Assembly: GCF_900101265.1 (NCBI RefSeq)
Contig: NZ_FMZS01000011.1
Span: forward strand, 186,001 to 250,000
Direction: 5' to 3'
Origin: Massilia sp. PDC64
Lineage (GTDB): Bacteria; Pseudomonadota; Gammaproteobacteria; Burkholderiales; Burkholderiaceae_D
Length of the DNA stretch: 64,000 nucleotides
In this document: piece after piece, positions 33,519 to 40,890 of the stretch
How positions within the stretch are numbered: position 1 is the first letter of the stretch
Layout: each line of letters begins with the position of its first letter
The notes under the pieces: generated by a model
Database searches by the model: none
Told to the model about the DNA's origin: nothing
What the model saw: only the letters and a program-made list of their open reading frames with translations
Translations under genes and position numbers: made by a program

Positions 33519-36338
33519 TCACGCGCGCACGAGGCGGCACAGCGACACTTTCGTTTCCTGCATCATCGTCACGGCGTCGTACCCGTACGTCCACCCGGTG
33601 TTCACGGCCTCGCCGCGCACGGCGGGCGCGCCGCCTTCCGGATAGTGTTTTTCCAGGTCCTCGCCCATCCACCAGCCGCCGAAGTGGAACGGCATCCACA
33701 CGAGGCCCACGGGCACGCGCGGCGTCACCATCGCCATCAGCTTCAGGCGCGCGCCGGTCGGCGTCTCGACCCACATGAATTCGCCCAGCTTCACGCCGAT
33801 CTGCGCCGCGTCTTCCGGATTCACTTCGCAGAACATGTTCTGCTGCAGTTCCGCCAGCCACGGGTTCGACCGCGTCTCCTCCCCGCCGCCCTCGTACTCG
33901 ACGAGGCGGCCCGACGTCATGATCAGCGGATACTCCTTCGAGAAGTCGACTTCCTGCACCGACTTGTACAGGGTCGGCAGGCGCCAGAACGCGGCCTTGT
34001 CGTCGTAGGTCGGGTATTTGGCAACCAGGTCGCGCCGCGGCGTCGCGAGCGGTTCGCGGTGCGTCGGCACGGGGTCCGGGAAGTTCCACACGTTGCAGCG
34101 GGCCCGCGCATTGCCGTACGGCGCGCAGCCGTGGGCGATGGCGACGCGGATGATCCCGCCCGACAGGTCCGTCTTCCAGTTCTTGCCTTCGGCCTGCACC
34201 TGCTCTTCCGGCGTCAGCTCGGCCCACCAGCCCAGCTTTTTCAGGAACACGTGGTCGAATTCCGGATAGCCCGTGTCGATCTCGCTGTCCTTCGTGAACG
34301 AGCCGTCCGCCGCCAGCAGGGGCTCGCCGTTGTGCTCCACGCCCCAGTTGGCGCGGAACGGCAGGCCGCCCTCGGCCACGCTCTTGTGCAGGTCGTACAG
34401 GATCGGCGTGCCCGGGTGCTTCATCTCGGGCGTGCCCCAGCACGGCCACGGCAGGCCGTAGTAATCGCCCTTGCACGGACCGCTCTCCGCGCGCATCGTC
34501 GTCGGATTGAAGTCGCGCTTGTGCTCCATGTGCAGCTTCAGGCGCTCGGGCGAGCAGCCCGTGTAGCCGATGGTCCAGCAGGAGCGGTTGATCTCGCGGA
34601 GGATGTCCTCGATGACAGGCTCGTTGTTGACGACCTTGATGTTCTTGACGAGCTGCTCGCCGAAGCCGAGCTTCTTCGCGAACAGGTACATGATCTCGTG
34701 GTCGGTCTTGCACTCGAACAGCGGCTGGATCACGCGCTCGCGCCATTGAATGGATCGGTTGGACGCCGTCACGGAGCCCTGCGTCTCGAACTGCGACGCG
34801 GCCGGCAACAGGTAGACGCCGTCCGTGCGACCGTGCATCGCCGCCGTCATGCTGGGATACGGATCGATGACGACCATGAAGTCCAGCTTCTGCATCGCCG
34901 CCTTCATGTCCGGCAGGCGCGTCTGGCTGTTCGGCGCGTGGCCCCAGTAGAACACGGCGCGCAGGTTGGTGGGCTGGTCGACGTACTGGTTATCCTCGAG
35001 CACGGCATCGAACCAGCGCGACACCGTGATGCCCGGCTTTTCCATCAGCTCCTTCGAGCCGAAGCGCGACTTGATCCAGTCGTAATCGACGCCCCACACG
35101 GTGGCGAAGTGCTTCCATGCGCCTTCCGCGATGCCGTAGTAGCCGGGCAGCGAATCGCCGTTCGGGCCCACGTCCGTCGCGCCCTGCACGTTGTCGTGGC
35201 CGCGGTAGATGTTGGCGCCGCCGCCCTGCACGCCGATATTCCCCAGCGCGAGCTGCAGGATCGACAGCGCGCGCACGTTCGCCGTGCCCACGTGGTGCTG
35301 CGTGATGCCCATGCACCAGACGACGGACGACGGCCGGTTCGTCGCCAGCATCTCGGCCGCCATGCGCACGGACGCCTCCGGCACGCCCGTCACGTCGCTG
35401 ACCTTGTCGGGTGTCCACTTCGCCACTTCCTTGCGCACGTCGTCCATGCCGTACGTGCGCGCGGCGATGAAGTCCTTGTCTTCCCAGCCGTTATTGAAGA
35501 TGTGCCACAGCATGCCCCACACGAACGCGATGTCCGTGCCGGGACGGATGCGCACGTAATGGTGGGCGAAGCGCGCCGTGCGGGTGAAGCGCGGGTCGAC
35601 GACGATCATCTTCGCGCCCAGCTCCTTCGCGTGCAGGAAGTGGAGCATCGAGATCGGGTGCGCCTCGGCCGGGTTCGAGCCGATGAACAGCACGGCCTTG
35701 CTGTAGTGGAGGTCGTTGAACGAGTTCGTCATCGCGCCATACCCGTAGGTCTGGGCGACGCCGGCCACCGTCGTCGAGTGGCAGATGCGGGCCTGGTGGT
35801 CGCAGTTATTGGAACCCCACATCGACACCCATTTGCGCAGCAGGTAAGACTGCTCGTTGTTGTGCTTCGAGCTGCCGATGACCATCAGCGCGTCCGGCCC
35901 GGACTGTTCGCGCAGCTTCAGGAGCCTGTCGCCGATCTCGTTGATGGCCTGGTCCCACGAGATGCGCTCGTACTTGCCGTTCACGAGCTTCATCGGATAG
36001 CGCAGGCGGTGCTCGCCGAAGCCGTGCTCGCGCACCGAGGCGCCCTTCGCGCAGTGCGCGCCCATGTTGATGGGAGAATCGAACGCCGCTTCCTGGCGGA
36101 TCCACACGCCATTGCTGACGACGGCCTCCACGGAGCAGCCCACCGAACAGTGGCTGCACACGGTGTGCTTGACCTCCGTGTTCGGCTTCGCCGGCACGGG
36201 GTCCGCCGCCGTCGCGGGCTGGATCACGTTCAGCGGCAGATGGCGCGCGAGGGCGCCGGCGCCGGCCGTCACGCCCGCACCGACGAGGAAGCGGCGGCGT
36301 TTCAGTCCGCTGTCGCGTGATGTCTTCACCAGGGTCAT
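33519..36338 (-). CDS. fdhA: Formate dehydrogenase alpha subunit (Mo-bis-MGD, Cys form)
   Basis: This 939-residue catalytic subunit oxidises formate to CO2. It has a twin-arginine signal (KRRRFLVGAG, about residues 13-22), the 4Fe-4S site CSHCSVGCSVEAVV with a later CAKG, and the Mo ligand at Cys186 in ARICHSTTVAG, where E. coli enzymes have selenocysteine. Bis-MGD binding segments include NPAEAHPISMLH and VVDPRFTRTARFAHHYVRI. The C-terminal molydopterin-dinucleotide domain begins near PLIMTSGRLVEYEGGG. The start at 36338 follows AAAGGAG. The enzyme is periplasmic by its Tat signal. Confidence 0.95.
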   Translation of the reverse strand: MTLVKTSRDSGLKRRRFLVGAGVTAGAGALARHLPLNVIQPATAADPVPAKPNTEVKHTVCSHCSVGCSVEAVVSNGVWIRQEAAFDSPINMGAHCAKGASVREHGFGEHRLRYPMKLVNGKYERISWDQAINEIGDRLLKLREQSGPDALMVIGSSKHNNEQSYLLRKWVSMWGSNNCDHQARICHSTTVAGVAQTYGYGAMTNSFNDLHYSKAVLFIGSNPAEAHPISMLHFLHAKELGAKMIVVDPRFTRTARFAHHYVRIRPGTDIAFVWGMLWHIFNNGWEDKDFIAARTYGMDDVRKEVAKWTPDKVSDVTGVPEASVRMAAEMLATNRPSSVVWCMGITQHHVGTANVRALSILQLALGNIGVQGGGANIYRGHDNVQGATDVGPNGDSLPGYYGIAEGAWKHFATVWGVDYDWIKSRFGSKELMEKPGITVSRWFDAVLEDNQYVDQPTNLRAVFYWGHAPNSQTRLPDMKAAMQKLDFMVVIDPYPSMTAAMHGRTDGVYLLPAASQFETQGSVTASNRSIQWRERVIQPLFECKTDHEIMYLFAKKLGFGEQLVKNIKVVNNEPVIEDILREINRSCWTIGYTGCSPERLKLHMEHKRDFNPTTMRAESGPCKGDYYGLPWPCWGTPEMKHPGTPILYDLHKSVAEGGLPFRANWGVEHNGEPLLAADGSFTKDSEIDTGYPEFDHVFLKKLGWWAELTPEEQVQAEGKNWKTDLSGGIIRVAIAHGCAPYGNARARCNVWNFPDPVPTHREPLATPRRDLVAKYPTYDDKAAFWRLPTLYKSVQEVDFSKEYPLIMTSGRLVEYEGGGEETRSNPWLAELQQNMFCEVNPEDAAQIGVKLGEFMWVETPTGARLKLMAMVTPRVPVGLVWMPFHFGGWWMGEDLEKHYPEGGAPAVRGEAVNTGWTYGYDAVTMMQETKVSLCRLVRA

Positions 36339-36352
36339 GGCGGTGGTCTCCT

Positions 36353-36556
36353 TTACCAGTAAGCCGCGGTGCGGTAGTAGCGCCGGATGTGTTCCGTCTC
36401 GTGATAGCCCTTTGCCTGCTGCGGTTCGGCCGGAGCGGCCTCGGGCTGCGCTTCCGGCGCACGCGCACGCGCGGCCGCGGCGACGGTGAGAAGCCCCAGC
36501 GGCGCGGCCTTCAGCAGGCTGCGGCGGGCGGGATCGGGTTGCTTGTCTTTGTCCAT
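36353..36556 (-). CDS. Small Tat-signal protein of formate dehydrogenase loci
   Basis: This 67-residue protein begins with a twin-arginine signal (PARRSLLKAAPLGLLTVAAAA) and ends with a short, conserved YHETEHIRRYYRTAAYW, the signature of the 'formate dehydrogenase region Tat target' family. Its role is unknown. The start at 36554-36556 follows GAGGATCACC; an ATG four codons earlier (36568) overlaps the chaperone stop and is an alternative. Confidence 0.82.
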   Translation of the reverse strand: MDKDKQPDPARRSLLKAAPLGLLTVAAAARARAPEAQPEAAPAEPQQAKGYHETEHIRRYYRTAAYW

Positions 36557-36564
36557 GGTGATCC

Positions 36565-37248
36565 TCATGCGGCAATCGGGTCGGTCGCATCCAGCACGGC
36601 GAACGCCTGCGCTTCGATCGACAGGAAGGCGTCCACGACACCCGCCACGACCCGGTAGAAATTCGCGTCCGGGCTGTTCGCGATATCGGCCAGGCAGGCC
36701 GCGTACCAGGGCCGGATGTGCGCTTCGAAGAAGGCCTTCTGCACGGCGAGGCCGCGTGGCGCCATGCCGGGTCCGCCCTGGATCAATACGCGCATCGTTT
36801 CGCACAGCGCGCCCAGGTGGTCTTCGAACTCGCCCACGCCCGGCGCGCGCGCGAGGCGCAGGCGCGCGAGGTCGTGGCGCAGGTCGGCCAGCGGCGCGTC
36901 GTTCAGGTGGCCCGTGACGTAGAACGAGCCATACGGATTGAGCGGCGGCGTGCCGGTGCTGATGAACATGGCCGCGAATTCGTCGGCCGCGGCGGACGCA
37001 TCGACGACGGTGGCGGCCTGGGTCAGTTTCAGCCAGGCGTCCTCGAGGGCGAATTCGCCGGCGGCGGCGATCGGTTCCGCGGCGGCCAGTGCGGCGAGCA
37101 GCGCATCGTCGGGCGGGGCCAGCAGCAGGCGTGCGAACAGCGCGTAGAAATCGGCCCGGGCCTGGTCTTCGTCGGCCAGCGGCGGGGCGACGGCATGCTC
37201 GACGCCGTCATGCAAAATGGGTGAAGCGGAACGCTGTTCGACCGACAT
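36565..37248 (-). CDS. TorD/DmsD-family chaperone
   Basis: This 227-residue all-helical protein belongs to the TorD-like chaperones that bind Tat signals and help insert the molybdenum cofactor before export. It has ADFYALFARLLLAPPDDALLAAL near the N-terminus and the family motif AAMFISTGTPPLNPYGSFYVTGHL (about 91-114), followed by FEDHLGALCETMRVLI. It is first in the formate dehydrogenase operon, so its client is most likely the alpha subunit. The ATG follows GGGAGAACC. Confidence 0.9.
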   Translation of the reverse strand: MSVEQRSASPILHDGVEHAVAPPLADEDQARADFYALFARLLLAPPDDALLAALAAAEPIAAAGEFALEDAWLKLTQAATVVDASAAADEFAAMFISTGTPPLNPYGSFYVTGHLNDAPLADLRHDLARLRLARAPGVGEFEDHLGALCETMRVLIQGGPGMAPRGLAVQKAFFEAHIRPWYAACLADIANSPDANFYRVVAGVVDAFLSIEAQAFAVLDATDPIAA

Positions 37249-37363
37249 GGTTCTCCCGTTAGCAAATATTCATGGGAAGTGTAGTCCCTGACAATTCGAA
37301 GGCGCGCACGCTTGACGTGGACGCGACATTTCGTCGGCAAGGACGCCAACGGCGGGACAATTT

Positions 37364-37380
37364 CCCTACTTGCTGTAGGG
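37364..37380. promoter_or_regulatory. Perfect inverted repeat in the fnr promoter
   Basis: CCCTAC (37364-37369) and GTAGGG (37375-37380) form a perfect dyad with a 5-base spacer. It lies directly upstream of a TATAAT box, over the expected -35 region of fnr, so a protein bound here would affect fnr transcription. It does not resemble an FNR box, which suggests another regulator. Confidence 0.45.
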
Positions 37381-37389
37381 GTTCTCGTC

Positions 37390-37395
37390 TATAAT
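37390..37395 (+). promoter_or_regulatory. Consensus -10 box of fnr
   Basis: TATAAT lies 26 bases before the fnr ATG. No good -35 hexamer occurs at 16-18 bases; the inverted repeat fills that place. Confidence 0.55.
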
Positions 37396-37421
37396 CGGAC
37401 CATCACCCGAAGGTCCCTGCC

Positions 37422-38186
37422 ATGATTGCCGCTGATACCCTACCTGCAACGCCCGTCAACGTTAACTCACTTAAGATCAGTTGCTCGGCCTGCAGCATGC
37501 ACCAGTTGTGCCTGCCGATGGGGCTGGAGGATGCGGACATCGAGCGCCTGGACCAGATCATCGGCAAGCGCCGCCGCCTCGAGCGCGACGAGCCCCTGTA
37601 CAAGATGGGCGAGCCGTTCCGCAACCTGTACGCCGTGCGCTTCGGCCACTTCAAGACGTACCAGATCAACGCGGCCGGCGAAGCGCAGATCACGGGCTTC
37701 CAGATGGCCGGCGAGCTGCTCGGCATGGACGCCATCAGCGCCGACCGCCACCATTGCGACGCCGTCGCGCTGGAAGACAGCGAAGTGTGCGAGATCCCGT
37801 TCGCGCACCTGCAGGACCTGTTCGGCCAGGTGCCGGCGCTGCTGCGCCACTTCCACCGCATCATGAGCCAGGAAATCACGCGCGAGCAGAACGTCATGCT
37901 CCTGCTGGGGAACATGCGCGCGGAGCAGCGCTTCGCCGTCTTCCTCGTCAACCTGTCCGCCCGCTACGCGGCGCGCGGCTATTCGTCCACGCGCTTCCAG
38001 CTGCGCATGTCGCGCGAAGACATCGGCAACTACCTGGGCCTGACCATCGAGAGCATCAGCCGCCTGCTGTCCCGCTTCAAGAAACTGGGCCTCGTGCAGG
38101 TCGACAAGCGCGAGGTCGTGCTGCTCGAACCGGCGCGGCTGAAGGCGATGGCGGCCGGGACGGAGCAGTGCAGTCCGATGGCCTGA
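37422..38186 (+). CDS. fnr: FNR-type oxygen-sensing regulator
   Basis: This 254-residue Crp/Fnr protein senses oxygen through a 4Fe-4S cluster. The ligands are Cys21, Cys24 and Cys30 (CSACSMHQLC) plus Cys123 (EVCEIPF), matching E. coli FNR Cys20, 23, 29 and 122. The cAMP-binding-like barrel covers about 45-150, the dimerisation helix about 150-180, and the C-terminal helix-turn-helix has MSREDIGNYLGLTIESISRLLSRFKKLG, where the Glu-x-x-Ser-Arg of the recognition helix predicts binding to TTGAT-N4-ATCAA. Three such boxes occur in this window (53.6, 58.9 and 60.6 kb). Divergent from the formate dehydrogenase operon. Confidence 0.95.
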   Translation: MIAADTLPATPVNVNSLKISCSACSMHQLCLPMGLEDADIERLDQIIGKRRRLERDEPLYKMGEPFRNLYAVRFGHFKTYQINAAGEAQITGFQMAGELLGMDAISADRHHCDAVALEDSEVCEIPFAHLQDLFGQVPALLRHFHRIMSQEITREQNVMLLLGNMRAEQRFAVFLVNLSARYAARGYSSTRFQLRMSREDIGNYLGLTIESISRLLSRFKKLGLVQVDKREVVLLEPARLKAMAAGTEQCSPMA

Positions 38187-38210
38187 CCTTTCGGTAGTTC
38201 ACGGTCTCCC

Positions 38211-38232
38211 GGTCCGCATCGACAATGCGGCC
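38211..38232 (+). other. Hairpin directly before the porin ribosome-binding site
   Basis: CCGCAT (38214-38219) and ATGCGG (38225-38230) pair around CGACA, with GG/CC extending the stem across one bulged T. The porin Shine-Dalgarno AAAGGAGA begins one base after the stem. It could protect the mRNA end or influence porin translation; no U-run follows, so a terminator for fnr is less likely. Confidence 0.5.
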
Positions 38233-38246
38233 AAAGGAGATCCCCG

Positions 38247-39317
38247 ATGCTTATCAAGTACTTCCCCGCTGCCCTGTTGCTGGCCGCGGGCACCATCCAC
38301 GCGCAGGACGGCGCCGTGCAGATCTACGGCCGCCTCAACGTCGCCCTCGAACACGCGGAATCGTCGTCCGGTCCCGGCCTCACGCGCCTCGTGAACAACC
38401 GCTCCGTGCTGGGCTTTCGCGGCGGCGAAGACCTGGGCGGCGGCCTGAAAGCCATCTTCCAGATCGAAGGCACGCTGTCGCCCGACACGGGCGCCGGCGC
38501 CCTCGCCGCGCGCGACACCCGCGTGGGGCTCGCCGGCACCTGGGGCACGCTGTTCGCGGGCCACTGGACCACGGCCTACAACAGCGCCACGTCCGGCCTC
38601 GATCCGTTCTATCCCACGACGGCCGGCTACATGAGCATCATGGGCAATGGGTCCTCCGCCGACGCGGACAACGTCAGCGACAGGTCGTCGTTCGACCGGC
38701 GCCAGTCGAACTCGATTCACTACTGGAGCCCGTCCTGGCGCGGCCTGTCGCTGCGGATCACGCATGGCCTGAACGAGGAAAAGCCGGCCAGCGGCGCGAA
38801 GCCGTCGCTGACGTCCGCCGCCGCGCTGTACGAACGGGGCCCGTGGTATGCCGTGCTGGCCGGCGAGCGCCACCACGACTACCAGGGCCCGGGACTGGAC
38901 GACACGGGCGCGAAGGCCGCCCTCGCCTACCAGTTCGCGCAGACGCGCATTGCCGTCGTCGCCGAACGGTTGAAATACGGGACGGGCGCCGGCGAGCTGG
39001 CGCGCAATGCCGTGTACCTGTCCCTGTCGCACCAGATGGGACCGCACGGCATCCGCGTCGGCGTCGCGCGCGTGGGCGACGCGCACGGGCCGGCCGGCAC
39101 GCGCATCGGCTTCGTGGCGGCCGGCGCGCACACGGGCGCCACGCACGCGACGCTCGGCTACGACTACACGCTCAGCAAGCGCAGCAGCCTGTACGCGTAC
39201 ACGACGCGCCTCGACAACCGCGCGAACGGCGTCTACGACTTCGCGATCAACGGTGCAGGCGCCACGCCGGGCGCGACGCTGAAGGCGTACGTGCTCGGCA
39301 TGCGCCACAACTTCTGA
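38247..39317 (+). CDS. Gram-negative trimeric porin
   Basis: This 356-residue outer-membrane porin has a signal peptide (about 1-19, ending IHA), the first strand VQIYGRLNVALEHAE, the family motif SVLGFRGGEDLGGGLKAIFQIEGTL, TRVGLAGTWGTLFAGHWTTAYN leading to the L3 constriction loop, and the C-terminal Phe (MRHNF) needed for insertion. It belongs to the Burkholderiales general porins (OmpC/Omp32 type). ATG 38247 follows AAAGGAGATCCCCG. It lies 60 bases after fnr; oxygen-dependent control is possible through read-through. Confidence 0.92.
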   Translation: MLIKYFPAALLLAAGTIHAQDGAVQIYGRLNVALEHAESSSGPGLTRLVNNRSVLGFRGGEDLGGGLKAIFQIEGTLSPDTGAGALAARDTRVGLAGTWGTLFAGHWTTAYNSATSGLDPFYPTTAGYMSIMGNGSSADADNVSDRSSFDRRQSNSIHYWSPSWRGLSLRITHGLNEEKPASGAKPSLTSAAALYERGPWYAVLAGERHHDYQGPGLDDTGAKAALAYQFAQTRIAVVAERLKYGTGAGELARNAVYLSLSHQMGPHGIRVGVARVGDAHGPAGTRIGFVAAGAHTGATHATLGYDYTLSKRSSLYAYTTRLDNRANGVYDFAINGAGATPGATLKAYVLGMRHNF

Positions 39318-40523
39318 TTACACGTAGCGTTCCAGCGTGATGACGCGGGGATCCGCGTACACGGCCTTGATGCGCGCATCGTCGTTGGCCGCCGTGATGT
39401 CGACCCAGGACATGAAGAACGACCACGGCGCGCCGCCTTCGAGGCTGCTGTCGATGTCCGGCATCGGGCCGTTCTCGGTCATGGCGATGAGCTTCGTGCC
39501 GTTGCTGAGCGCATAGGCCTTGTCGAACTCCGCCTTGTTGTTGATGTAGACGAAGTTGCCGGGATAGGAATCGATGCCGACGATGTCGACCTTGTCGTTC
39601 CCGGGATACCACGCGGCGTCGTCGCCGCACCAGCACCACAGCAGGTTGTGCAGGCCGTGGTAATTCATGAGGCGGTCGTACATCATGCCCCACAACTGCT
39701 TGTACACCGTGCTGCCTTTCGCGCTCCACCAGAACCACGTGCCGCCCGCTTCGTGCAACGGCCGCCAGATGATGGGGACGCCGGCATCGCGCAGCTTCGC
39801 GAGCTGCACGGCGATCGCGTCGATGTCGCGCAGTGTGTCGGTGTACTCCTGCGTCCCCTTCCTCACGGCCCGGGACGCGTCGAACGTCGTGAACTCCGTG
39901 TAGAACGTGTTCGTCCCGACGGTGCCGCCCGACGGCGAATGCCAGTGCCACTGGTAGGCGATGATCGGCTTGTCGGCATGATCCCGGCGCCACGCGATCG
40001 AGTTGGCGATCGACGGGTCGGCCGCATCGGGGCCGAACGTGAAATAGCCCGGCTGGCCCGTGCCGGGGTTGATGGCATTGCTGTCCCACAGCCAGGAATA
40101 CATGGGGCTGTAGTGCTGCATGTCGAAGCCCCGCAGCAAAGGGTAATTGCCGGTCAGGTTTTTCACGTAATCGAAGTGATCCTGGTCGGTCTGGCCCGAG
40201 ATGACGAACTTGCCGAACTTCGCCAGCAGCCAGCTGTACAACGCCCTGGCGGCGGGTGTCGCGGCCGGGTCGACAGGGTCGGCATTGATCGTGAAGCGCC
40301 GCACGACGCAACTCGGGGTCGCGCCCGCCTGACCACAGGAATCGATCGTCACGGTCGCGGGTTTCGGCGCCGCCTGCCGGGACGACGCGGCGGCGACGGC
40401 CTCGCTGCCGGCGCGGTCGGTGGTGCCTCCGCAAGCGCCCAGCAACGTCGTGGCGGCCGCGGCGCCGGCGCCCTTGAACAACAGGCTGCGGCGGGTCAAA
40501 GAAATTTTTGTATCGTTAGACAT
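39318..40523 (-). CDS. GH26 beta-mannanase, exported lipoprotein
   Basis: This 401-residue glycoside hydrolase has a twin-arginine signal (TRRSLLFKG) with a lipobox ending LLGAC (Cys31), so it is probably anchored at the outside of the membrane. The catalytic domain (about 88-400) has the GH26 acid/base Glu258 in IIWRPLHEAGGTWFWW and the nucleophile Glu350 in IAMTENGPMPD, as in beta-1,4-mannanases. It would cut mannan or galactomannan into oligosaccharides for the adjacent TonB-dependent receptor, which is transcribed divergently. The stop abuts the porin stop. Confidence 0.92.
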   Translation of the reverse strand: MSNDTKISLTRRSLLFKGAGAAAATTLLGACGGTTDRAGSEAVAAASSRQAAPKPATVTIDSCGQAGATPSCVVRRFTINADPVDPAATPAARALYSWLLAKFGKFVISGQTDQDHFDYVKNLTGNYPLLRGFDMQHYSPMYSWLWDSNAINPGTGQPGYFTFGPDAADPSIANSIAWRRDHADKPIIAYQWHWHSPSGGTVGTNTFYTEFTTFDASRAVRKGTQEYTDTLRDIDAIAVQLAKLRDAGVPIIWRPLHEAGGTWFWWSAKGSTVYKQLWGMMYDRLMNYHGLHNLLWCWCGDDAAWYPGNDKVDIVGIDSYPGNFVYINNKAEFDKAYALSNGTKLIAMTENGPMPDIDSSLEGGAPWSFFMSWVDITAANDDARIKAVYADPRVITLERYV

Positions 40524-40697
40524 ATTGTCTCCTCCATCAATGGGTTTGCGTTAATCTCACGATGCATTTCGCATCCAAAAATTAACGGAATCGATTATTC
40601 CACCCGCCGATTCGCCCCCACCGGGCGCCTCTTCCCCGCCTCGCTGTTTAGTGAAGTTTCCCGCAACAGCGCCGACTCCACCACGAGACATCCACTC

Positions 40698-40721
40698 TGT
40701 TTAGCGAAACAGGGCTAAACA
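40698..40721. promoter_or_regulatory. TGTTTAGC/GCTAAACA inverted repeat
   Basis: Perfect 8-base dyad (40698-40705 and 40714-40721) with an 8-base spacer. The half-site is repeated nearby (CTGTTTAGTGAA). It has the look of an operator for a repressor controlling the divergent GH26 and receptor genes. Confidence 0.45.
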
Positions 40722-40781
40722 AACCGTATTTCGCGGTTCGTTCCTCGCGCCGGCAAACCCCCGCGGCAATAATTCGTATAT

Positions 40782-40830
40782 CCGGCGTTAATAAATATGC
40801 TTTTGCAAGATGTTTTTTTATTAGCGCCGG
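40782..40830. promoter_or_regulatory. Large inverted repeat before the TonB receptor
   Basis: CCGGCGTTAATAAA (40782-40795) and TTTATTAGCGCCGG (40817-40830) match as inverted complements at 13 of 14 positions, with a 21-base spacer. It ends 60 bases before the receptor ATG. It may be an operator for a dimeric regulator or a leader hairpin in the receptor mRNA. Confidence 0.5.
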
Positions 40831-40890
40831 ATGTACGCATTGCACAAGGTAATCGCCGCACTCGACGGCTGGACAACCAGAAGGGGACAC

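Larger units (their letters stand above)
40524..40890. other. Divergent regulatory region, GH26 and TonB receptor
   Basis: This 367-base region has no gene that I can support. It holds several operator-like repeats (listed separately), a direct repeat CTGTTTAGYGAA at 40643-40654 and 40697-40708, and AT-rich stretches such as TTAATAAATATGC. A promoter for the receptor must lie here, but no -35/-10 pair of good quality is evident. The start of a short frame at 40831 upstream of the receptor ATG is excluded because it overlaps the large inverted repeat. Confidence 0.6.

Noticed and set aside
33168-36320. A 1,050-codon open frame opposite the formate dehydrogenase alpha subunit
   Set aside because: Same reason: antisense shadow in high-GC coding DNA, no motif, unlikely composition.
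37249-37421. An FNR box between the formate dehydrogenase operon and fnr
   Set aside because: I looked for TTGAT-N4-ATCAA with up to one mismatch on both strands and saw none, so direct FNR control of this fdh operon is not supported.
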